Positions 18,923-28,638 of a stretch of 53,534 bases of DNA are shown piece by piece. Within the stretch, counting starts at the first letter, position 1. Each line of letters opens with the position of its first letter. Under the pieces are notes generated by a model. The model was not told the DNA's origin and made no database searches. It saw only the letters and a list, made by a program, of their open reading frames with translations. The DNA is from Desulfovibrio sp. (GTDB lineage Bacteria; Desulfobacterota; Desulfovibrionia; Desulfovibrionales; Desulfovibrionaceae). The translations under genes and the position numbers were made by a program. The stretch spans positions 74,063 to 127,596 of the forward strand of contig JAAUYU010000014.1 of NCBI GenBank assembly GCA_014804965.1, in the 5' to 3' direction.

Positions 18923-19954
18923 ATGCCGACCCTGATGCTCCTCGGCAACTGCGTGGCCCAGCGGCTCGAAGGGCTGCTCATGGCCTCGTCCGGGCCCCAG
19001 GTTTCCGGGGATGCGGCCGGGACCGGGGGCCACGGCTGGCGCGTGCTGCGCGTGACGCCCGTGCACCAGGCGGCCACCGGGCCGGACCCGGAGGGCGCGC
19101 TGGCCGCGCTGGCGGCGCAGGCAGAGACGTGCGACCTTGTGTTCAGCCAGCCGCTTTTCAACTACGGCCCCTGCAATACCGCCGAGCTTGCCCCGCGCCT
19201 GGGCGACAGGCTGCGGCTCATTGCCGCGCCCAATTTCGAGGCCTATTTCCCCGACGTGCTCGCCATTGGCCCCCCGGCCGAGCCCGAGCGCGTGGCGCGG
19301 CCCTTTGACTGGCACAGCCGCATCCTCGTGCTCTGCAAGGCCGCGGGCACGCCCCCGGAGGAGGCCGCGGCCCTCTATCTCGCGCATCCGCTTTTCCGGG
19401 AGCGCGCCGTGGCCGCGGCGCTTGCGCGCACGTGGGAGACCTATGCGCGCCGCGAGCAGGGCCTCCATGTGGGCACGCTCGAGGTGGCGCGCCAGTGGTA
19501 TGCACGCGAGCCGCTTTTCTACACCTGGAACCACCCGGCGGAACGGCTCATGGCCGTCATGCTGGACGGCATCCTCAGGGAGCTGGGCATGGGGGAGGCC
19601 GCGCGGGCGGCGGAGCTTTTGCGGGCGGGCTGGACAGGCGGCCCGCCAGAAGCGCCTCCGGCAGATGCGCCGCCCCTTGACCCCGCGGCCGGGAAGCGCG
19701 AGGGAAGGGCAGGCCCCGAGGCCCCTGCCCCGGAGAGGTCCGCGCCCGAGTGGAGCTTCGGCTTCAACCGCTGGCCCATCATTACGCGGCACCACCGGCT
19801 CTTCGCCTTTCCCGGGCGCGAGAGCTTCCGCGTGGCTGGCACCGAGGTGGACCTCGCCAGCATGGCGCTCGGCTGGTACAACTGGTATGACCTGCACCCG
19901 CAGACCTTCAGGGCCGCGCTTGCGGCGGCGGCCAAAAAGGACGGGGGGCGCTGA
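18923..19954 (+). CDS. WcbI-domain polysaccharide biosynthesis protein
   Basis: 343 aa. The N-terminus (LMLLGNCVAQRLEGLL) carries the GNC motif that opens WcbI-type domains, and LVFSQPLFNYGP plus IAAPNFEAYFPDVLAIG follow as in that family. The centre (about residues 235-275) is a Pro/Ala-rich linker. The C-terminus has FGFNRWPIITRHHRLFAFPG and ends near WYNWYDLHPQTF. WcbI is needed for capsule assembly in Burkholderia and is thought to act on an acyl or CoA-linked group; function here is inferred. GGGGAGGGG precedes the start. It sits 35 bases after kdnB, in the same operon. Confidence 0.72.
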   Translation: MPTLMLLGNCVAQRLEGLLMASSGPQVSGDAAGTGGHGWRVLRVTPVHQAATGPDPEGALAALAAQAETCDLVFSQPLFNYGPCNTAELAPRLGDRLRLIAAPNFEAYFPDVLAIGPPAEPERVARPFDWHSRILVLCKAAGTPPEEAAALYLAHPLFRERAVAAALARTWETYARREQGLHVGTLEVARQWYAREPLFYTWNHPAERLMAVMLDGILRELGMGEAARAAELLRAGWTGGPPEAPPADAPPLDPAAGKREGRAGPEAPAPERSAPEWSFGFNRWPIITRHHRLFAFPGRESFRVAGTEVDLASMALGWYNWYDLHPQTFRAALAAAAKKDGGR

Positions 19955-20051
19955 AGGGCACAGGCACAACTCCACCGCAAAAGCAGGACACCATCCCATC
20001 TTCACACGGGCATAAGGCAAGCGGTATCTGCCCGCACAAGGGAGAATTTTC

Positions 20052-21239
20052 ATGGAGCCAAAAATCAATTTCAGCGGCCGCGCCATCCGCTACACCGAGG
20101 ACGAGATAGCGGCCGTGGTGGAAGCCATGCGCCATGCCGACCCCCTGACCCAGGGGCACTACATGCGCGAGTTCGAGGCCGCCTTCGCCCGCTACCAGGG
20201 CGTTCCCGAAGGCACCTGCTTCACCACCATGAACGGATGCGCGGCGCTGGAAATGTCGGCCCAGCTCTGCCGCTTCAAGCCGGGGGACGAGGTGGTCATC
20301 CCCTCGCACACCTTCACGGCCTCGGCCTATCCCTACCTGAAAAAGGGCGCCACGCCGGTCTGGGCGGACATTGACCCTCTCACCCGCGTGGTCACGGCCG
20401 AGAGCATCGAAAAGGCGCTCACGCCGCGCACCAAGGCCGTGGTGGTGGTGCACCTTTACGGCTATGTGGCCGACATGCCGGACATCATGGCGCTGTGCCG
20501 CGAGCGCGGCCTCATCTGCATCGAGGACGCGGCCCAGGCCATCGGCGCGGAAGTGGCCGGGCAAAAGGCGGGGAGCTTCGGCGACATGGCCATCTTCTCC
20601 TTCCACTCGCACAAGAACCTCACCACCTTGGGCGAGGGCGGGATGCTCTATGTGGCGGACCCGGAGGCCTGCGCCATCGTGCCCGCGCTACGCCACAACG
20701 GCCACTGCGCCTATGCCTTCGAGCGGCCCGACTACTGGAAGCCGGCCATGGGAAACGTGGATGTGCCCATGCTAGGCGACGACATGCTCATGCCCAACAA
20801 CTACTGCCTCGGCGAGGTGGAATGCGCGCTCGGCATCCAGCTTTTGAAGCGCATCGACTCCATCAACGACGAAAAGCGCGCCCGCGCCCTGCGCTTCATC
20901 GACGGCCTCGCGGACTTCCCGCAGCTCCAGTTCCACCGCGTGGAAACGCGCCGCCACAACTATCACCTGCTCGCCGCGCGCATGACCACCGGCCCGGAGG
21001 CGCGCGACCGCTTCATCCGCGCCATGCACGGCGAGAAGGGCGTGAAGTGCGTGGTGCAGTATATCCCGCTGGACAGGTACGATTTCTACCGCCGCCTCGG
21101 CTTCGGCGAGGCCAACTGCCCGGCGGCGGACGCCTTTTTCGATTCCATGGTCTCCTTCCCCTTCCAGCACTGGATGAGCGACGCGGAGCTCGACTACATG
21201 CTCGCCTCGGCGCGGGAGGTGCTGGCGGCCATGAACTGA
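20052..21239 (+). CDS. DegT/DnrJ/EryC1-family sugar aminotransferase
   Basis: 395 aa PLP enzyme that would aminate a keto or aldehyde sugar. Family blocks seen are VVIPSHTFTASAYPYLKKGATPVWADID, CIEDAAQAIGA (Asp contacting the PLP nitrogen) and FSFHSHKNLTTLGEGG, where Lys is the Schiff-base residue. The late block MPNNYCLGEVECALG is also typical. Beside a KdnB-like dehydrogenase it may play the part of KdnA (amination of 8-oxo-Kdo), but the N-terminus differs from what I recall of KdnA, so I give no symbol. A 97-base gap separates it from the WcbI gene. Confidence 0.88.
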   Translation: MEPKINFSGRAIRYTEDEIAAVVEAMRHADPLTQGHYMREFEAAFARYQGVPEGTCFTTMNGCAALEMSAQLCRFKPGDEVVIPSHTFTASAYPYLKKGATPVWADIDPLTRVVTAESIEKALTPRTKAVVVVHLYGYVADMPDIMALCRERGLICIEDAAQAIGAEVAGQKAGSFGDMAIFSFHSHKNLTTLGEGGMLYVADPEACAIVPALRHNGHCAYAFERPDYWKPAMGNVDVPMLGDDMLMPNNYCLGEVECALGIQLLKRIDSINDEKRARALRFIDGLADFPQLQFHRVETRRHNYHLLAARMTTGPEARDRFIRAMHGEKGVKCVVQYIPLDRYDFYRRLGFGEANCPAADAFFDSMVSFPFQHWMSDAELDYMLASAREVLAAMN

Positions 21240-21257
21240 GGCCGCGGGCGAACCGGC

Positions 21258-22907
21258 ATGAAAGAGCGCTGCATCGTCATCCCGGCCATCAAGAAAAACG
21301 CGGTCATCCCGGACCAGCTCGTGAAAAGGCTGGCAGGGGTGACGCTCATGGAGCGGGCCATCAACACGGCGCGGGCCTGCGCGCCCGGGGAGGACATCGT
21401 GGTCCTCACCGACAGCCAGGAAATCTCGCTCATCTGCGAGCGCGCGGGCGTGCGCCACGCCTGGAACCGCGATTTGCGCTTCACGAGCCTCGACATCGTG
21501 GCCGAGATGCGCGGCCTGCTCGAAAGCCTTGCCCGCGAGTACGAGCATTGCCTCATCCTGCGCGCCTCCTGTCCGCTGCTCACCTGGGTGGATATGGAGG
21601 ACGCCTGGCGGCGCTACCGGGAGGCCGGGGCGGACAGCCTCGTCACCGTGCGCAGCGTGCGTCAGCGCATCTGGCGCGAGCACGGGGACTCCATGGAGAG
21701 CCTCATCGAGGGCGCGGGCGGCGAGGACGGCGAAAAAAGCTATCTTGTGGAGAGCCGCGCGCTCATCATCCTCAGGCTTGCGCTTTTGCGCGGCGGTGCG
21801 GGCGAGGCCCCGGCGGCGGGCCAGCCCCGGCGCGTCATCCCCTACTTTCTCGACGAGCGCGCCATCGAGATCCAGAACTACCAGGACTGGTGGATCTGCG
21901 AGCGCCTGCTGGAGCGGAGGCATGTGGTCTTTGTGGTGGCGGGCTATCCGGCCATCGGCATGGGCCACATCTTCCGCGCGCTCATGCTGGCGCATGAGAT
22001 CACGAGCCACAAGATCACCTTTGTCTGCACGCGCGAGAGCGAGCTCGCCGTGGAAAGCGTGGCCCGCAAGGATTACCGCGTGGTGCGCCAGGGCGGGGAA
22101 GACCTCGCCGAGACCGTGCTGGCGCTCAGGCCGGACCTTGTGGTCAACGACATCCTTGACACGAAGGCCGCCTATATGGAGCGCCTGCGGGCAGGCGGCG
22201 CGCGCTGCGTGAACTTTGAGGACGAGGGGCCCGGCGCGGCCTTGGCCGATCTTGTCATCAACGCCCTCTATGAGAGCAGCGAAAGCACGGAGCGCGTGCG
22301 CTGCGGGCCGGACTATTTCTGTCTGCGCGACGAATTCCTCAACGCCCGGCGCAATCCGCTCAGGCCCGAGGTGCGCACCGTACTCCTGACCTTCGGCGGC
22401 ACGGACCACGACGACGCCACGCGCCGCGTGCTCGACATCATTGAGCCCATCTGCCGCGCCTTTGGCGTCGCCATCCGCGTGGTGGCGGGCCCGGGCTACG
22501 CGCACAAGGAAAAGATGGAGGCCCATGTGCGCCAGCTGGAAAACCCGCTCCTGGAATTCACCTGGGCCACCAATGTCATGAGCCGGATGATGGAGGGCGC
22601 GGACCTCGCCATCTGCTCGGCCGGGCGCACGGTCTACGAGCTCGCGCACATGCGCGTGCCCGGCATGGTGCTGGCGCATCACGAGCGCGAGGCGCGGCAC
22701 ACCTTCGCGCGCCCGCGCAACGGCTTCGCCTTCGCGGGGGTGCTGGACAAGGTGGGCGACACCCGCATCCGCAATGTGTTTCTCGCCCTGCTCAAGCAGG
22801 AGCGGCGCGCCCGCTACTGGGAGCGGCAAAACAGGCTCGACTTCACGGCCAACAAGGCGCGCGTGGTGGGCCTCATGCAGGACCAGCTGGAAAAGGAGGG
22901 CGCATGA
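21258..22907 (+). CDS. fusion: CMP-sugar cytidylyltransferase + PseG/SpsG-like domain
   Basis: 549 aa. Residues 1 to about 225 look like a CMP-NeuNAc/KdsB-type cytidylyltransferase: VIPAIKKNAVIPDQLVKRLAG nucleotide loop, VVLTDSQEI, CLILRASCPLLTWVDMEDAW. From about 230 a second domain starts (VVFVVAGYPAIGMGHIFRALMLA) with a GT-B-like fold as in PseG/SpsG UDP-sugar hydrolases; TFGGTDHDDATRRVLDII and AICSAGRTVYELAHMRVPGMV are its typical late blocks. The nucleotide loop is divergent from the usual PARGGSK. The stop overlaps the next gene by ATGA. The two domains may act in succession on one sugar. Confidence 0.82.
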   Translation: MKERCIVIPAIKKNAVIPDQLVKRLAGVTLMERAINTARACAPGEDIVVLTDSQEISLICERAGVRHAWNRDLRFTSLDIVAEMRGLLESLAREYEHCLILRASCPLLTWVDMEDAWRRYREAGADSLVTVRSVRQRIWREHGDSMESLIEGAGGEDGEKSYLVESRALIILRLALLRGGAGEAPAAGQPRRVIPYFLDERAIEIQNYQDWWICERLLERRHVVFVVAGYPAIGMGHIFRALMLAHEITSHKITFVCTRESELAVESVARKDYRVVRQGGEDLAETVLALRPDLVVNDILDTKAAYMERLRAGGARCVNFEDEGPGAALADLVINALYESSESTERVRCGPDYFCLRDEFLNARRNPLRPEVRTVLLTFGGTDHDDATRRVLDIIEPICRAFGVAIRVVAGPGYAHKEKMEAHVRQLENPLLEFTWATNVMSRMMEGADLAICSAGRTVYELAHMRVPGMVLAHHEREARHTFARPRNGFAFAGVLDKVGDTRIRNVFLALLKQERRARYWERQNRLDFTANKARVVGLMQDQLEKEGA

Positions 22908-23644
22908 GCGCAAGGCAAGCCGCAACGGCCTGGCCAAAACAGGCGGGCAAGGACGGCAAGGTCGTGGCCATCGTGCAGGCGAGGCTCGGCTCCACACGGC
23001 TGCCGCTGAAGTCCCTGCTCACGTTGCGCGGGCTCCCCATCATCGACTGGGTGACGGGGCGCCTCGCCAAGGCGCGCAGGCTCGACGGCCTCATGGTGGC
23101 CGTGCCGGACACGGAACTCGACCGCGTACTTTACGAGCACCTTGAGCGCCGCGGCGTACCGGTCATGGCCGGGCCGGAAGAGGACGTGCTCGCCCGCTTC
23201 GCCCTTGCGGCGAAACAGGCGGACGCGGGGCTTGTGGTGCGCGTCTGCGCGGACAATCCCTGCATCTGGGGCGAGGCCGTGGACCGGCTGGTGGATTTTT
23301 ACCGCAAGGGCGGCTGCGATTATGCGTATAACCACATTCCGCGCAATAACCTCTGGCCCGACGGGCTGGGCGCCGAGATCCTCTCGCGCGACCTTTTGGA
23401 CGAGCTGGACAGCCGGGCGAAGCTCCCCTCCCAGCGCGAGCATTGCCTGAACTACATCTGGGACAATCCCGAGCGCTACCGCATTGCGACCTTTGACCCC
23501 GTGGAGCCGTGGCTGCGCCGCCCGGACCTCAAGCTGGATGTGGACAGCGCCGAGGATTTCCGGCGCCTCGCCCTGCTGCCGCTTGCGCCGGACATGGACG
23601 CGCGGGCCATCATCGACGCCTGCGACGGGGACGCGGGCGCCTGA
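22904..23644 (+). CDS. spsF: SpsF-like cytidylyltransferase
   Basis: 246 aa. The opening AIVQARLGSTRLPLKSLLTLRG is the nucleotide-binding loop of SpsF/KdsB-type CMP-sugar synthetases. VRVCADNPCIWGEAVDRLVDFY carries the metal-binding Asp region and LKLDVDSAEDFRRL the second. It should couple CTP to an acidic sugar. The start overlaps the upstream fusion gene as ATGA and has AAGGAGGG upstream. Having two cytidylyltransferase domains in one operon suggests two activated sugars, or one domain in a non-catalytic role. Confidence 0.87.
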   Translation: MSARQAATAWPKQAGKDGKVVAIVQARLGSTRLPLKSLLTLRGLPIIDWVTGRLAKARRLDGLMVAVPDTELDRVLYEHLERRGVPVMAGPEEDVLARFALAAKQADAGLVVRVCADNPCIWGEAVDRLVDFYRKGGCDYAYNHIPRNNLWPDGLGAEILSRDLLDELDSRAKLPSQREHCLNYIWDNPERYRIATFDPVEPWLRRPDLKLDVDSAEDFRRLALLPLAPDMDARAIIDACDGDAGA

Positions 23645-23686
23645 TTTTTCCGCAACGCCGCAGCCACGCCACAACAGCAGGCCCGC

Positions 23687-23721
23687 AAAAAAGCCCCGCC
23701 GCCGGAAAACCGGGGCGGGGC
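23687..23721 (-). terminator. terminator between spsF and the glycerophosphodiesterase gene
   Basis: GCCCCGCC (23693-23700) pairs with GGCGGGGC (23714-23721). The T run is on the minus strand, so it mainly serves the glycerophosphodiesterase gene. Confidence 0.8.
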
Positions 23722-23745
23722 AAGCGTTTGAGCGGGCAGGCGCGC

Positions 23746-25089
23746 TTACTTACGCAGGCCCTGCTCCTTCAGGTATTGCACCACATCGCCGGGGAAGTCG
23801 GAGAACAGGCCGTCCAGCTTGATTTCCTTGAAGGCCGTGTCCAGCGACTGGCGCGAATCCTTGAAGCCCTTGAAGGGCGCGTCGCGGCGGTGCGTCCAGG
23901 AATGGACCTTCATGCCGTGCTGCCGCGCGAGGTCCGCGAGGTTGCTGACCTTGTAGCCCTTGCCGTCCTCGGTGGGCACGGCGAGGTGCGAGAACCAGGG
24001 CGCGTAGATGGTGGCGTAGCGGGAGACTTCCGCAATGCCTTCGGGCGTGAGCAGCCATTCGTGCACGGCCTTGTCGTCCGTGAGGTGCTGGCCGCCGCGA
24101 AGGACCAGCATGGCGAGGTCGCCCTTCCAGCCCTTCATGCGCGCGTCGCGCACCGCGTCATAGTCGAAAATCTGGAGGATGGACTTGGCCTCGGGGCTGT
24201 TGTAGCCGTACTTGTCCAGCATGGCGATGACCGCGCCCGTGATGTCCTTGCCCTCGCGGGCGTAGAAGGCGGGCTCCTTCACTTCCACATAGACGCCCAC
24301 ATTGCCGCCCGTGGACTTGTTCAGGCCCTGGATGAGCTTCAGTTCTTCCTCAAGCGTGGGAATCTGGAAGCCGATGCCCGAATCGCCGGGGAAGCGGCCC
24401 GCAAAGACGGGCTTCCCGGTCTTGGGGCTGAAGCGCTCGGTCACGGTGAGGCTGCGCAGCTCAGGGTAGGTGAAGTCCACGGCGTAGAAGCTGCCGTCCT
24501 TGCGGGCGCGGTCAGGGAACTTCTTCGCCACGTCGGTGGTGGTGTCGAGGACCGGGTCATGCATGATCATGAGCACATTGTCCTTGCTCATGATGACATC
24601 CTGCTCGATGAAGTCCGGACCGAAGGCATAGGCCATGGTCTTGGCGGGCAGGGTGTGCTCGGGCACATAGCCGCTGGCGCCGCGGTGCGCGGCCACGGCC
24701 GGGCGGTAGGTGATGGCGGCCACGGGCGTGTCCTCGGCATTGGCGATGAAGGCCGCCTCCTCCTTGGCGCTGTCCGGCGCGGCCGGGGCCAGTTCGGCGG
24801 GAGCCGCGACTGCCGGGGCGGCCTCGCCAGCGGAAGTGCCGGGTGCGGGCGCGGCGGGCGTTTCCGCCGGGGCGGCGGCCGGGGCGTTTTGCGGCGTGGC
24901 CGGATAGGTGGTGGCGGCCTCGGCGGCGTCCTTGGCATTGATGGCCATGGCGGCCTGGATCTTGGCGAGGTCGGACGCGGTTTTGTCGGGCATCACGGGC
25001 GCGTCGGCGGCGAGCGCGGGCGCGCAGCAGAGGCCGAGGAGCAGCACCGGGAGAAGGATGCGCCGCGAAAGTTTCAGGCTCATGGGCAT
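23746..25089 (-). CDS. glpQ: secreted glycerophosphodiester phosphodiesterase
   Basis: 447 aa. A signal peptide (RRILLPVLLLGLCCAPALA) is followed by an unusual Ala/Pro-rich segment to about residue 125. The GDPD TIM barrel then begins with VAAHRGASGYVPEHT (catalytic His-Arg-Gly and Glu), FIEQDVIMSKDNVLMIMHDPVLDTTT (metal-binding Glu/Asp, second His), VYVEVKEP and, near the end, LDGLFSDFPG. It hydrolyses glycerophosphodiesters to glycerol-3-phosphate in the periplasm. The first of two close ATGs is used because GGAGG is 6 bases away. The long low-complexity stalk is atypical for GlpQ. Confidence 0.92.
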   Translation of the reverse strand: MPMSLKLSRRILLPVLLLGLCCAPALAADAPVMPDKTASDLAKIQAAMAINAKDAAEAATTYPATPQNAPAAAPAETPAAPAPGTSAGEAAPAVAAPAELAPAAPDSAKEEAAFIANAEDTPVAAITYRPAVAAHRGASGYVPEHTLPAKTMAYAFGPDFIEQDVIMSKDNVLMIMHDPVLDTTTDVAKKFPDRARKDGSFYAVDFTYPELRSLTVTERFSPKTGKPVFAGRFPGDSGIGFQIPTLEEELKLIQGLNKSTGGNVGVYVEVKEPAFYAREGKDITGAVIAMLDKYGYNSPEAKSILQIFDYDAVRDARMKGWKGDLAMLVLRGGQHLTDDKAVHEWLLTPEGIAEVSRYATIYAPWFSHLAVPTEDGKGYKVSNLADLARQHGMKVHSWTHRRDAPFKGFKDSRQSLDTAFKEIKLDGLFSDFPGDVVQYLKEQGLRK

Positions 25090-25447
25090 GGAACACCTCC
25101 TGGCAAGTGCCGGGGAAAAGGGGGAGCTGAAGAGACGGGCCGGCCGCGCGGCGCTGACACGCGCCGCCGCGGGGGCCTGCCCCCAGCATAGGCGAAAGCA
25201 GCAAGGCGCGGCAATGCTTTTTTTGCGCGGCCGCGGCCCTGCGGTTGACTTCGGGCGGGTGCGCGGCTAGAAAAAACGCGGCCTTGCGGGCGCGCCCTTT
25301 ACTCCGTTCCCTCTCTTTCTGGCCTTTCTCCGCTGATAACGGCGGTTCTTCCTTAATTCCGTCCGGAGCGAAGCGAAAGACGGGTGCTGCGACCGCACTG
25401 CCACGCACAACAGACGCACAGCAAAGCAGCTTCTCCCGGGACACTTC
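25090..25447. other. intergenic region between glpQ and bipA
   Basis: 358 bases between divergent genes. It contains the inverted repeat fragment at 25349-25389 and a pyrimidine-rich stretch at about 25300-25335. No gene is supported. Confidence 0.6.
25349..25389 (-). repeat. truncated, inverted copy (D) of the 194-bp repeat family
   Basis: 41 bases are the reverse complement of the 3' end of the 194-bp element: CAGCACCCGTCT... to ...GACGGAATTAAGGAA. Only the 3' mini-hairpin module and AATTAAGGAA tail remain. The right arm has changed from AGACGG to GGACGG, which keeps a G-T pair with the left arm CCGTCT. It lies 58 bases upstream of bipA. Confidence 0.85.
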
Positions 25448-27283
<1,836 letters not shown>

Positions 27284-27324
27284 GCCATATCCGCCGCAAC
27301 TTAGGCACAAAACAGGAGGATGCC

Positions 27325-27630
27325 ATGATCCGGCACATCGTCTGGTGGACACTCAAGGAACACGCCGAAGGCCGCAGCGCCGCCGAAAACGCCCAGCACC
27401 TCGTCAACGCCTCGGCCATGCTGCACGGGATGCCCATGGTGCGCTCGGTGGAGGTCTCCTGCCTTATCCAGCCCACGAGCACCGTGCCCGCGCAGGTGGT
27501 GCTCCAGTCCTCGCATGACGACATGGCCGCGCTCAAGGCCTATGCCGAGGACCCGGTGCACCTGCAATTTGCGGAAAAGGTCAATGCCGTGGCCGCCTCG
27601 CGCAACGCCCTCGACTATTCGGTGGAGTAG
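27325..27630 (+). CDS. Dabb (stress-responsive alpha/beta barrel) domain protein
   Basis: 101 aa. It opens MIRHIVWWTLKEHAEG, the typical start of Dabb proteins, and contains VVLQSSHDDMAALKAYAEDPVHLQFAEKV, whose YAEDPVHLQF block with its His is the family signature. Members are ferredoxin-like dimers of mostly unknown role. ATG 27325 follows AGGAGG. It is 41 bases after bipA and probably cotranscribed. Confidence 0.92.
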   Translation: MIRHIVWWTLKEHAEGRSAAENAQHLVNASAMLHGMPMVRSVEVSCLIQPTSTVPAQVVLQSSHDDMAALKAYAEDPVHLQFAEKVNAVAASRNALDYSVE

Positions 27631-27723
27631 GAAGGGATCCGTCCCCCTCTCACGGGGGCTTCACGGGCGCGCGGCACCGCGTTTTCGCGGCGACGCGCGC
27701 TTGTGTTTTTAAGGGGGCGCAGC

Positions 27724-27903
27724 CTAGCGGCGCGGGCGCAGTTCCTCGAGCTGCTTGTGCTCCGGGCAGGCGGTGGGGTCGCAGCAGTTGGTCTTGGAAC
27801 AGCCGGGGCAGGCCTTGCTTTTCACGGCGCGCAAAAAGCGGCGGCAGATGAAGAACGCGGCGATGGCCACGCAGATGATGACGAGGATGAGTTGGATATT
27901 CAT
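27724..27903 (-). CDS. FeoB-associated Cys-rich membrane protein
   Basis: 59 aa. One transmembrane helix (LILVIICVAIAAFFICRRFL) is followed by a short Cys-rich tail, KACPGCSKTNCCDPTACPEH, with five to six Cys. This matches the virus-attachment p12 / FeoB-associated Cys-rich family that often accompanies ferrous-iron transporters. No feoB is in this window. A Fur-box-like sequence lies upstream and a Fur-family gene is next door, which supports an iron-related role. The start at 27903 has AAGGA upstream; the longer frame was rejected. Confidence 0.8.
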   Translation of the reverse strand: MNIQLILVIICVAIAAFFICRRFLRAVKSKACPGCSKTNCCDPTACPEHKQLEELRPRR

Positions 27904-27989
27904 GTTTTTTCCTTGCAGCTGGGGGCGCGGGGGAAAATGCCGGGCACGCGGGTACAGCGTCCGCTGCTGCAATCCATTCTGCTCAAAAT

Positions 27990-28008
27990 GAAAATGAATG
28001 TCAATTTA
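27990..28008 (-). promoter_or_regulatory. Fur-box-like operator
   Basis: The 19 bases starting GAAAATGAATG match about two thirds of the classical Fur consensus, with TGA and TCA half-site cores. It lies about 90 bases upstream of the Cys-rich gene and 49 bases downstream of the Fur-family gene stop. Confidence 0.5.
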
Positions 28009-28056
28009 TAGTTTGCCTAAGCGGCCCGTTCCGCTCACGGAGCCTTCCGCCGGCTT

Positions 28057-28518
28057 TCAGTCGTCCCCGGCCCCAGCCTGCTTTTCGCGGCAGGCGCGGC
28101 AATACCCGTACATGTTGTGCACATGCCCGGTAAGGCGGAAGCCCTCGGCCTCGGCGAGCTCGCGCTGGAGCTTTTCGATGCGCGGGTCGCAGATCTCCAC
28201 GATGTCCCCGCAGCCGAGGCAGACGAGGTGGTCATGGTGGCTCTTGGGCCGGGCTACCTCATAGCGGGTGATATTGTCGCTGAACTGGATCTCCGTGGCG
28301 AGGCCCGCGTCGCAGAGCAGCTTCAGGGTGCGGTAGACCGTGGTCTGGCCGATGCCCGCATCCAGCTTGAGCACATGCTGGTAAAACTCCTCCAGCGAGT
28401 GATGGCCGGGCAGCTCGAAAAAGGCCTGGGCGATGATGCGGCGCTGGGCCGTGGTGTTGAGGCCCTTCCGGCTCATGAACTCGAGAAACGCGGCAAGGGG
28501 CGCTTGGGCTGTGGTCAT
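28057..28518 (-). CDS. fur: Fur-family metalloregulator
   Basis: 153 aa DNA-binding repressor. The N-terminal winged helix includes LNTTAQRRIIAQAFF and GIGQTTVYRTLKLLCDAGLA (recognition helix). The C-terminal dimerisation domain has the regulatory metal site HHDHLVCLGCGDIVEICDP and a zinc CxxC pair repeated in YGYCRACREK. I cannot separate Fur from PerR or Zur with certainty; the HHDHLVCLGCG block fits Fur. Start 28518 is preceded by AAGGA. The upstream in-frame extension is not convincing. Confidence 0.88.
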   Translation of the reverse strand: MTTAQAPLAAFLEFMSRKGLNTTAQRRIIAQAFFELPGHHSLEEFYQHVLKLDAGIGQTTVYRTLKLLCDAGLATEIQFSDNITRYEVARPKSHHDHLVCLGCGDIVEICDPRIEKLQRELAEAEGFRLTGHVHNMYGYCRACREKQAGAGDD

Positions 28519-28638
28519 GGCATATCCTTCCTGTGGCGCAACAGGCTCAGCAGCGCGGGCGCCCGAGTAAGTGCCTGTGGCTTCAGGATGCCAAAGCAGG
28601 GGCAAAAGGTCGAGGGAAAATCCGGCGCGCGCCCCGCT

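Noticed and set aside
25297..25345. Pyrimidine-rich stretch before bipA as another variable repeat
   Set aside because: Irregular composition without a repeated unit.
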